DNA of 6,388 nucleotides from Candidatus Zambryskibacteria bacterium CG10_big_fil_rev_8_21_14_0_10_34_34 (lineage in GTDB: Bacteria > Patescibacteriota > Minisyncoccia > Phycocordibacterales > WO2-35-19), in the NCBI GenBank assembly GCA_002771075.1, contig PCXM01000025.1, positions 1-6,388 of the forward strand, in the 5' to 3' direction. Positions 1-5,367 of the stretch are shown piece by piece. The number at the start of each line of letters is the position of its first letter. The first letter of the stretch is position 1. The notes under the pieces are model-generated. The model made no database searches. It was not told where the DNA came from and saw only the letters and a program-made list of their open reading frames with translations. Both the position numbers and the translations under genes were made by a program.

Positions 1-75
1 TTTCAGTATATACCCACTAATTTAAATGTCAACTTGTTTTTTTGTCCCCAAAGAGGGATGATAGTGTTGGTATGA
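1..75 (+). CDS. Possible C-terminal end of an upstream gene (partial)
   Basis: This frame is open from the left edge to a TGA at 73-75 and would encode 24 residues ending RGMIVLV. It is the only plus-strand frame without an earlier stop; the other two stop at 18-20 and 23-25. The TGA overlaps the ATG of the next small frame (ATGA, 72-75), the usual arrangement for translationally coupled genes. A run of 24 open codons is not rare by chance, and no family can be recognised from so short a piece. The alternative is that this is simply intergenic DNA upstream of the small peptide. It would be the only gene here to end in TGA, which counts slightly against it. Confidence 0.25.
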   Translation, partial: FQYIPTNLNVNLFFCPQRGMIVLV

Positions 76-170
76 AAAATCTAATTATTATTATTTTAGT
101 AGCAATTGGTGTAGTTTATGGGGTATATATCTATCTTAGCAAGCCACGGCAAATGTTATCAATAAAATAG
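72..170 (+). CDS. Small single-span membrane peptide, 32 aa
   Basis: A short complete frame, ATG at 72 and TAG at 168-170. It encodes MKN, then a strongly hydrophobic stretch at about residues 4-22 (LIIIILVAIGVVYGVYIYL), then a basic tail with K24, R26 and K32. That is the layout of a one-span membrane microprotein. A purine-rich GAGGGA at 53-58 lies 13 nt before the ATG, further than ideal, and the ATG overlaps the TGA of the frame to its left, so coupling is possible. It sits 27 nt before the 109-residue membrane protein on the same strand, so the two may be co-transcribed. No family is recognised. The main doubt is that AT-rich DNA produces hydrophobic frames of this size by chance. Confidence 0.45.
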   Translation: MKNLIIIILVAIGVVYGVYIYLSKPRQMLSIK

Positions 171-197
171 AAGAAATCTTTTTAGATTTAATTTAAC

Positions 198-527
198 ATG
201 TTATCTTTTTGGCAATCATTAGCTATGGCATCTATATCAGGTCTCTTGTCTGGGGCGTTGATTACTTATTTTTTCAACAAAAAATTAGATCGCCATCAGA
301 GAATAATGGAGGTGAGAAAACAAATATACACAAATATACAAGAAGAACTTGCTGGATTTTTTGATACTACTCCTAAAAATATTCGTGAGAAATCTGGGGA
401 AAAACTTTTACATTCTTTTCGCCAGATTCAATTATGGGCATCAGAAGATGTTGTAAGACAATTTAATAAATTTTTGTACGCATTTAATTTTCAGATTAAA
501 TTATATAATAAAATTACAACAAAGTAA
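198..527 (+). CDS. Membrane-anchored protein of unknown function, 109 aa
   Basis: Residues about 8-27 form one membrane span (LAMASISGLLSGALITYFFN), followed at once by a basic stretch (KKLDRHQR) that should hold the remainder in the cytoplasm. Residues 30-109 are charged and predicted helical, with segments MEVRKQIYTNIQEELAGFF and RQIQLWASEDVVRQFNKFL. A short N-terminal span followed by an R/K-x-x-x-Y-x-x-helix region and an 'LWAS-x-x-VV' segment resembles small uncharacterised membrane proteins I recall from several bacteria, especially Patescibacteria. This is a memory-based resemblance, not a family assignment. The ATG at 198 has no clear Shine-Dalgarno sequence; upstream is TTTAATTTAAC. 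The frame ends in TAA, 6 nt before the converging PBP stop, with no convincing terminator between them. It may be the C-terminally short version of a longer family. Confidence 0.78.
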   Translation: MLSFWQSLAMASISGLLSGALITYFFNKKLDRHQRIMEVRKQIYTNIQEELAGFFDTTPKNIREKSGEKLLHSFRQIQLWASEDVVRQFNKFLYAFNFQIKLYNKITTK

Positions 528-533
528 GATATT

Positions 534-2696
534 TTAAATTTGGGTAGCAGGTAAAACATAAGGCAAATCTTGCCAGAGGTTTTGGTTTTGAGCCCAGATG
601 CGGACAGAATATTCCCAGCGTTCAAATTGAGGGTCAGGATTTGGATAATCTGGATATTCTCCTTTAGGATCATCTTTATAAACCCAATTTAAAATAGAAT
701 GAGGGCCACCTGTAACTATCCTAGTATTTGAAGATGAAGTAGCAAATATACCACCTTGCCAAATACCTTGGAGGACCGGTTTTAGGTCGGGATTGTTTTC
801 AACCAAAGGTTCTTCAAATTGTTCTACTGGAAATTTGGCTAAAGCTTGATCCATAAAAGCTCTCCACATTGGAGCAACAATAAAACCAGCCACCCTTTTT
901 TCCATTGGTGTGTTATCGTTGTTTCCAGCCCAAGCTCCTAATGCAACAGATGGAGTATAACCAATAATCCAAGCATCTTTGTAATTGTTGGTAGTACCAG
1001 TTTTAACAGCAACGTCTCTATTTTCAAAAAATAAAACAGAAGATTGTCCAAAAGCGGGAGTCCTTGCTACATTATCTGAAAGGATATCTGATATTTTTAG
1101 AGCAATTTCTTTATCTAAAACTTGGATTGGTCTTGGGTTATGTGTTTCTAATACTTCTCCTTTTTTATTTTTTATTTCTTTTATGGGTGAAATGTTAGTT
1201 TTTATTCCATTATTAGCAAAGACGCCGTAAGCACCAGTGATCTCAAGGGGAGTAACCTCACCACCTCCCAAAACGAGAGTTAAACCATAATCACCTTTAT
1301 TGGTTAAAGATTCTATTCCCATATCCCTAGCTAACCTAATAGACTCATTTAAGCCAGCTAAATACAAAACTTTAACTGAAGGAACATTTAAAGATTGAGC
1401 CAAAGCGCTTCTTAAAGTTACAGGACCTCTAAAAATATCATCATAATTGTTTGGAGCATAACAGTTGTCGCTGATAGTTAAATTATTAGGAGCGCAAGTG
1501 GAAGAAAATTGAGTTTTTAAATCAAATACAATGGTCTCTGGAGTATACCCTTTAATGAAAGCTTGAGAATAAACAAATGGTTTGAAAGTAGAACCAGGTT
1601 GTCTCTTTGCAGTAGTAACATTAAAAGAACCATCTATTTTTTCATCAAAATAATCTCTAGAACCAATCATAGCTAATATTTCACCTGTTTTAGGGTCTGT
1701 GGCCACCATAGCAGTATTTTCTGCGTTAAAATTAACTTCATTACTCATAGCATAGTTATGAGCTATCCGCTCTCCTATGTTCTGAAGGTTAAAATCCAAT
1801 GATGTAATGACGCGCAAACCCCCATTATTTATAATATCTTCACCATATTTGTTTTTTATGTAATCAATAACATAAAAAACAAAATGTGGCGCTTTGATAC
1901 TAGAATCTCCTTTGATTATAAAAGAAACTTTTTCAACTAGAGCAACTTGGTATTCTTCTTCGGTTATAAAACCACTACGAAGCATCTCGCTTAAAACTAA
2001 ATTTTTTCTTATTTCTAGACGATCTAAGTTTTTACCATAAGGAGAATAAAAAGTGGGGGCTTTGGGTAGAGCTGCTAGATAAGCTGCTTCAGCTAAAGTA
2101 ACATCAGAAGATTTTTTACCAAAAAAAGCAAAACTTGCTTCTTCTACTCCATAAAGGACTCCGCCATAAGGGATTTCATTTAGATACATTGAAAGTATTT
2201 CGTCTTTAGAAGTTAATTGCTCTAATTTAACAGCTAAAACCCATTCCTTTAATTTTCTGGAAATAAGTTTTTCAGAAGTGAGAAGCGAATTTTTAACTAC
2301 TTGTTGAGTGATAGTAGACCCCCCTTGGTCAAAATCTAAAGACAAAATATTTACCAAAGTAGCTCTAATAAATGCGGTAGGTTTAACTCCTTTATGGCTA
2401 TAAAATTCTTTATCTTCTATGGCAATAGTTGCATTTTTAATATGTCTAGATATTTCTTCTATGGGAACAATACTTCTTCGGACATTACCGCCAGTATCAT
2501 AAAGGAGGATTTCGCCCGTTCTATCATATATTTTAGTTGATTCAATAACTCTTCTTTCTCTAATTGAGTCAGAAGTAGGCACCTTAAAAGTGCTAATCCA
2601 AAAAAGGATAATAGCCCCCAATATCAAACTAGCGGAAATAGATAGCATTAGAAGCACTTTTATTAAGTGTTTGTGTTTTTTAACGAATTTTATCAT
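534..2696 (-). CDS. Class A penicillin-binding protein (bifunctional peptidoglycan glycosyltransferase/DD-transpeptidase)
   Basis: This enzyme polymerises lipid II into glycan strands and cross-links the peptides, acting at the outer face of the cytoplasmic membrane. The 720 residues show a basic N-terminus, a signal-anchor span at about 11-35, and a GT51 domain at about 65-240. That domain carries EDKEFYSHKG (catalytic E94), GGSTITQQVVKN at 125-136, RKLKEWVLAVKLE at 147-159, MYLNEIPYG at 170-178 and AAYLAALPKAP at 204-214. The transpeptidase domain (about 325-617) has all three active-site motifs: SxxK at S369-K372 in RQPGSTFKPF, SLN at 435-437 and KTGTTN at 565-570. Residues 618-720 are a proline- and tryptophan-rich tail beyond the catalytic fold. 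Only two cysteines are present, C401 and C412, both extracytoplasmic. The ATG at 2696 is preceded closely by AAAAGAG and gives the complete anchor. It is divergent from tyrS and appears monocistronic. Both enzyme centres look intact. Confidence 0.97.
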   Translation of the reverse strand: MIKFVKKHKHLIKVLLMLSISASLILGAIILFWISTFKVPTSDSIRERRVIESTKIYDRTGEILLYDTGGNVRRSIVPIEEISRHIKNATIAIEDKEFYSHKGVKPTAFIRATLVNILSLDFDQGGSTITQQVVKNSLLTSEKLISRKLKEWVLAVKLEQLTSKDEILSMYLNEIPYGGVLYGVEEASFAFFGKKSSDVTLAEAAYLAALPKAPTFYSPYGKNLDRLEIRKNLVLSEMLRSGFITEEEYQVALVEKVSFIIKGDSSIKAPHFVFYVIDYIKNKYGEDIINNGGLRVITSLDFNLQNIGERIAHNYAMSNEVNFNAENTAMVATDPKTGEILAMIGSRDYFDEKIDGSFNVTTAKRQPGSTFKPFVYSQAFIKGYTPETIVFDLKTQFSSTCAPNNLTISDNCYAPNNYDDIFRGPVTLRSALAQSLNVPSVKVLYLAGLNESIRLARDMGIESLTNKGDYGLTLVLGGGEVTPLEITGAYGVFANNGIKTNISPIKEIKNKKGEVLETHNPRPIQVLDKEIALKISDILSDNVARTPAFGQSSVLFFENRDVAVKTGTTNNYKDAWIIGYTPSVALGAWAGNNDNTPMEKRVAGFIVAPMWRAFMDQALAKFPVEQFEEPLVENNPDLKPVLQGIWQGGIFATSSSNTRIVTGGPHSILNWVYKDDPKGEYPDYPNPDPQFERWEYSVRIWAQNQNLWQDLPYVLPATQI

Positions 2697-2744
2697 TACT
2701 CTTTTATATTATGCCAAAATCATAAATTATGGTAGCATTTTTGT
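2697..2744. promoter_or_regulatory. Divergent intergenic region between the PBP gene and tyrS
   Basis: Both genes must be started from, or very near, these 48 nt unless their promoters lie inside the neighbouring coding sequence. On the minus strand TGGCATAAT (2716-2708) is a fair extended -10, but it would leave only about 5 nt of leader before the PBP ATG. On the plus strand TATATT/TATTAT (2705-2712) is a possible -10 for tyrS, with a leader of about 27 nt containing GGTAG (2731-2735), 9 nt before its ATG. No good -35 is visible for either; TTAACG at 2680-2685 is 19 nt from TATATT. These are weak matches in AT-rich DNA. Confidence 0.3.
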
Positions 2745-3962
2745 ATGTTTGGAGCTAATAAAACCAAAATAATAACTGACGAAAATAAAATAGATGAAGT
2801 GCTCACTCGTGGTGTTGAAGAAGTGATTGTAAAAGAGCATCTGAAAGAAAGATTTTGTTCGGGAGAAAAATTAAGGATAAAACTTGGAATTGACCCTACC
2901 GCAAGTGATTTACACCTTGGTCATGCGGTACCTCTTAGGAAACTAAAACAATTTCAAGATTTAGGTCATCAAATTATATTTTTAATTGGAGATTTTACTG
3001 CAAAAATTGGAGATCCAAGTGGAAGAGATGATGCTCGTAAAGTGCTTTCTGAAAAGGAAGTAGAAGAAAATATGAAAAATTATCAAAAGCAGGCAGGGAA
3101 AATTTTGGATATGAAAAAAGTAGAGATAAGATACAATAGTGAATGGTATAAAAATTTAGGCTACAATTTTCTTTTTGAGCTTACTTCAAAATTTACTATA
3201 GCGAGAATTTTAGAAAGAGATGATTTTAAAAAAAGAATAAAAGATGATATTGATATAAGTATGCTTGAAATTCTTTACCCTCTTCTCCAAGGTTATGATT
3301 CTGTTGCTTTAGATGCTGATGTAGAAATTGGAGGAACAGATCAGAAATTTAATCTATTAATGGGTAGAAAAGTTCAACGCAGATATGGAAAACCTGAACA
3401 GGATATCTTAACAGTGCCTCTTTTAGAGGGTTTGGATGGAGTAAATAAAATGAGCAAAAGTTTGAATAATTATATTGGAATTAATGAGGACTCTGATAAT
3501 ATGTTTGGAAAAACAATGTCTATCTCTGATTCATTAGTGAGAAAATATTTCCGATTATTAACTGATTTACAGGAAGATGAAATAGATGGAATGAGGAAAA
3601 AAGTTGGTATGGATTTTAATCCAAAAAACATTAAAATAAAACTAGCTAAAGAAATAGTAAAGATGTATCACGGAGAAAAAGAAGCAAAAAAAGCGCAAGA
3701 AAATTTTGAAAGGACTTTTAGTAAGAGAGAATTTCCAGAGGATGCAAAAGTTTTAAAAGTTTTAAAGACAGACAAACTAATTGATGTGCTTGTAGATAAT
3801 AAAATTGTGGAATCAAAATCAGAATTTCGTCGTTTGATTTTGGCTGGAGCCGTCTCTGATTTTCCAAATAAAAAAATAAGCGACTCAAATGAGGCAGTGG
3901 GGGGAAGTGAAAGGAAAATAAAAGTAGGTAAAAGAGTTTTTGTTGTTTTAAGATTAAAATAA
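2745..3962 (+). CDS. tyrS: Tyrosyl-tRNA synthetase
   Basis: TyrS joins tyrosine to tRNA-Tyr using ATP in the cytoplasm; it is a class I aminoacyl-tRNA synthetase. At 405 residues it is of ordinary length. The Rossmann catalytic core carries the HIGH motif as HLGH (57-60) in KLGIDPTASDLHLGHAVPL and an intact KMSKS loop at 235-239. Tyrosine-pocket residues are recognisable as Y178-x3-Q182-x2-D185 (YPLLQGYD) and GGTDQ (196-200), matching the Y/Q/D and Q positions of the Bacillus enzyme and arguing against TrpRS. Residues about 343-404 form an S4-type RNA-binding domain used for tRNA contact. The sequence style (GEKLRIKLGIDPT) suggests the TyrZ-like branch; this is a judgement by eye. The start at 2745 has a modest GGTAG site 9 nt upstream. 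The gene is followed 14 nt later by a strong shared hairpin terminator and appears monocistronic. No T-box or other leader RNA is visible in the short upstream region. Confidence 0.97.
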   Translation: MFGANKTKIITDENKIDEVLTRGVEEVIVKEHLKERFCSGEKLRIKLGIDPTASDLHLGHAVPLRKLKQFQDLGHQIIFLIGDFTAKIGDPSGRDDARKVLSEKEVEENMKNYQKQAGKILDMKKVEIRYNSEWYKNLGYNFLFELTSKFTIARILERDDFKKRIKDDIDISMLEILYPLLQGYDSVALDADVEIGGTDQKFNLLMGRKVQRRYGKPEQDILTVPLLEGLDGVNKMSKSLNNYIGINEDSDNMFGKTMSISDSLVRKYFRLLTDLQEDEIDGMRKKVGMDFNPKNIKIKLAKEIVKMYHGEKEAKKAQENFERTFSKREFPEDAKVLKVLKTDKLIDVLVDNKIVESKSEFRRLILAGAVSDFPNKKISDSNEAVGGSERKIKVGKRVFVVLRLK

Positions 3963-3976
3963 AAAATATCTAAATA

Positions 3977-4016
3977 AAACAAAAACCACTCTGTATATGC
4001 GAAGTGGTTTTTGTTT
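3977..4016. terminator. Bidirectional intrinsic terminator between tyrS and the ruvB-yebC-ruvC unit
   Basis: A perfect 14-bp inverted repeat: AAACAAAAACCACT (3977-3990) pairs with AGTGGTTTTTGTTT (4003-4016) around a 12-nt loop. The outer stem supplies T-rich tracts in both directions: TTTTTGTTT after the GC-richer core on the plus strand, and TTTTTGTTTTATTT on the minus strand. It lies 14 nt past the tyrS stop and 12 nt past the stop of the acidic minus-strand gene, the expected place for one hairpin serving two converging transcripts. Confidence 0.87.
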
Positions 4017-4028
4017 GATTAGATATTC

Positions 4029-4229
4029 CTATTCATCGCCATCATCTTCCTCATCTTCCTCACCTTCGGCTTTTTTTACAACTCCATCTTCCTCCTCCTC
4101 GTCCCCAGTTTCTTCTTCGTATTCATCAACTTCGTTTAATTCATCTACTTCTTTTTCGTCATACATAAAATTAAATTTACTTTTAATTCTGACTATGTAA
4201 ACACAGTCAGATTTTATAATTTTTATCAT
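4029..4229 (-). CDS. Small highly acidic protein of unknown function, 66 aa
   Basis: Read from the ATG at 4229 to TAG at 4029-4031, this frame has a short mixed N-terminus (MIKIIKSDCVYIVRIKSKFNF) and then a polyanionic tail: 27 of the last 43 residues are D or E. Within the tail GAA alternates with GAG and GAT with GAC, so it is not a plain trinucleotide DNA repeat, which suggests selection on the protein. It is the last gene before the shared terminator and starts 23 nt after the ruvC stop, so it is probably co-transcribed with ruvC. There is no clear Shine-Dalgarno site. A TTG six codons upstream (4247) and the internal ATG at 4166 (MYDEKEVDE) are alternative starts. No family is recognised. 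Acidic tails of this sort occur in nucleic-acid mimics and RNA polymerase delta subunits, but no matching folded domain is visible here. The serine-rich frame on the opposite strand is its shadow. Confidence 0.55.
   Translation of the reverse strand: MIKIIKSDCVYIVRIKSKFNFMYDEKEVDELNEVDEYEEETGDEEEEDGVVKKAEGEEDEEDDGDE
4189..4210 (-). other. RNA hairpin in the 5' part of the acidic gene
   Basis: On the minus-strand transcript CUGACUGUG pairs with CAUAGUCAG around a UUUA loop: 9 bp counting one G-U pair. It covers codons 7-14 of the acidic gene if that gene starts at 4229, or would be in the leader if it starts at 4166. A weaker AT-only inverted repeat (4169-4175 with 4182-4188) follows. No U-tract follows directly, so it is not a typical terminator. 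It may affect translation or be chance. Confidence 0.3.
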
Positions 4230-4252
4230 AGTATAGATTTTTTGCAACAGCC

Positions 4253-4786
4253 CTAAATCCTTATATCTGTGGATAAGGAAATAGCGCTACAAGTAATGGC
4301 TGTGGCTATGGCATCATATTCATCATCATATCTATTTTTAATGTCCAATTTAACTAATTTGCCTACCATATTGATGATTTGTTTTTTATCACTTTTGCCA
4401 TAGCCAGTTACCGCTAACTTGATTTGATTGGGATTGTATTCACAAATTAGACAGCCACTTTTGGCCGCTTCAAATAGTATCACCCCTCGAGCTTCTGCTA
4501 CTTGGAAAGCAGTCTTTTTGTTTTTACTCCAAAGCAAAGTTTCTATGGCAATTTTTTGTGGCTGATATTTTTTTATGATAGTTTTAATTTTTTCTCCCAA
4601 AGCTAGCAGTCTTTCATGATGTAAAAGTTTAGCTTCTGTTTCAAAACATTCAGAATGAATTAAATTATCTTCTTTGTTGGTTTTTTCAATTACAGCAATA
4701 CCAATCCTGCCATAACCGGGGTCAATACCAAGTATTCTAGTAGTTAGTAGCTGGTATCCAGTATTTAGGTTTTTTTTGTTTTTCAT
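4253..4786 (-). CDS. ruvC: Holliday junction resolvase RuvC
   Basis: RuvC is the dimeric endonuclease that cuts Holliday junctions symmetrically, working with the RuvAB branch-migration motor in recombination and repair. The four metal-binding acidic residues of the RNase H-like fold are all recognisable: D22 in ILGIDPGYG, E82 in IAIETLLW, and D155 and D158 in YDDEYDAIATAI. The stretches KNKKTAFQVAEARGVI (89-103) and KLAVTGYGKSDKKQ (123-136) are also characteristic. The 177 residues slightly exceed the usual size because of a 16-17 residue leader, MKNKKNLNTGYQLLTT, before the normal first strand. That leader is encoded by repeat-like DNA. ATG 4786 is the only standard start available, since no ATG, GTG or TTG occurs between it and D22. 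AGG lies just 3 nt before it, unusually close. The gene follows yebC by 32 nt and is followed by the small acidic gene. Catalytic competence looks intact. Confidence 0.96.
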   Translation of the reverse strand: MKNKKNLNTGYQLLTTRILGIDPGYGRIGIAVIEKTNKEDNLIHSECFETEAKLLHHERLLALGEKIKTIIKKYQPQKIAIETLLWSKNKKTAFQVAEARGVILFEAAKSGCLICEYNPNQIKLAVTGYGKSDKKQIINMVGKLVKLDIKNRYDDEYDAIATAITCSAISLSTDIRI

Positions 4787-4821
4787 TTTCCTGAATGCTA
4801 AATGCTTTCTGCTAACTACTA
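4738..4821. repeat. Short-word repeat/inverted repeat spanning the yebC-ruvC junction
   Basis: TAGTAGTTAGTAG (4738-4750) and CTGCTAACTACTA (4809-4821) are inverted copies matching at 12 of 13 positions, separated by 58 nt. On the minus transcript the first arm begins exactly at the yebC TAG stop, and the second lies in ruvC codons 13-17. The enclosed loop contains AAGCATTTAGCATTCAG (two AGCATT units), the AGG site and the ruvC ATG. A further small palindrome, CTGG-TAT-CCAG (4751-4761), lies next to the second arm. The vocabulary of words (tagtagttagtag, agcatttagcatt, actggatacca) resembles short-word repeats I recall at gene junctions in Patescibacteria; this is unverified. Confidence 0.5.
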
Positions 4822-5355
4822 TTTTGCATTAGTGAAAACTTCTTGGACCTCGTCATTTTCTTCAAGTTCCTCTATTAATTTTTGGAGTTTATCCTCATCT
4901 GGCTCTGATAGGGGCACAGTGATTTTGGGGACCCATTCGCTTCCAATCGCTTCTTTTTCAAAAGCCCAGGTGGCTGAACCAGAAGTGGCAAGTTCAAAAC
5001 CATTTTTTGAAAGAATATGTTTTATTTCTTGAACGGCTTTATTTCTGTTTTCAGTCAAAGCTTCAATAATCAAAGCTGATCCTCCCGGACCGTAAGCTTC
5101 ATAAGTTATTTGTTCCATTGTTCCCGCATCGCTACCAGTCCCTTTTTTGATAGCCCTAGTGATGTTGTCGTTTGGCACATTTTCGGCTTTAGCTTTTTCA
5201 ATCGCCGCCCTTAAGCCTGGGGAATTTATATCTCCTTTAGCTTTCTTAGATTCTACCGCAATAAAACGAACCATTTTACTAAAGATTTTGCTCTTTTGAG
5301 CATCAGTAACCGCTTTTTTATTTTTTATTTTTGACCATTTATTATGCCCTGACAT
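4819..5355 (-). CDS. yebC: YebC/TACO1-family protein, short form
   Basis: YebC-family proteins were long labelled transcription regulators; more recent work on the family, including mitochondrial TACO1 and bacterial homologues, ties them to translation, notably relief of proline-rich stalls. The N-terminus MSGHNKWSKIKNKKAVTDAQKSKIF matches the family signature and fixes the start at 5355. Residues 1-75 are the helical first domain (LRAAIEKAKAENVPNDNITRAIKKGTG), followed by YEAYGPGGSALIIEALTENRNKAVQEIKHILSKNG at 85-119 and SGSATWAFEK at 125-134. The protein then passes almost directly to the C-terminal VPLSEPDEDKLQKLIEELEENDEVQEVFTN. Full-length members run to about 240-250 residues, so about 60 residues between these blocks are absent. 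The break is clean and in frame, so this looks like a natural short form rather than damage. It starts 12 nt after the ruvB stop, has a weak ribosome site (TAGAAATAAAAAAGT), and ends in tandem TAG TAG stops. Confidence 0.95.
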   Translation of the reverse strand: MSGHNKWSKIKNKKAVTDAQKSKIFSKMVRFIAVESKKAKGDINSPGLRAAIEKAKAENVPNDNITRAIKKGTGSDAGTMEQITYEAYGPGGSALIIEALTENRNKAVQEIKHILSKNGFELATSGSATWAFEKEAIGSEWVPKITVPLSEPDEDKLQKLIEELEENDEVQEVFTNAK

Positions 5356-5367
5356 ACTTTTTTATTT

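Noticed and set aside
26..61. 11-codon frame starting at ATG 26
   Set aside because: Very short, with no ribosome site, and overlaps a longer open frame.
562..574. GGCAA-ATC-TTGCC hairpin as a terminator for the 109-aa gene
   Set aside because: Only 5 bp, inside the PBP coding sequence, and followed by an interrupted T run; too weak to call.
985..1230. 81-codon plus-strand frame
   Set aside because: Antisense to the PBP transpeptidase domain, including the KTG motif; a shadow of that gene.
2590..2772. 60-codon plus-strand frame reaching into tyrS
   Set aside because: Antisense to the PBP membrane anchor and then out of frame with tyrS; its hydrophobic look comes from AT-rich codons.
3668..3982. 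104-codon minus-strand frame
   Set aside because: Lies antisense to the tyrS S4-domain region, whose protein is clearly conserved; no family resemblance of its own.
4029..4166. Acidic tail as a trinucleotide microsatellite
   Set aside because: Synonymous codons are mixed (GAA/GAG, GAT/GAC) and interspersed with K, V, G, Y, L and N, unlike recent repeat expansion.
3997..4200. Serine-rich open frame on the plus strand
   Set aside because: It is the complement of the GAA/GAG/GAT run of the acidic minus-strand gene, begins inside the terminator hairpin, and has no ribosome site.
4802..5032. 76-codon plus-strand frame
   Set aside because: Antisense to the yebC 3' half and low in complexity; a shadow.
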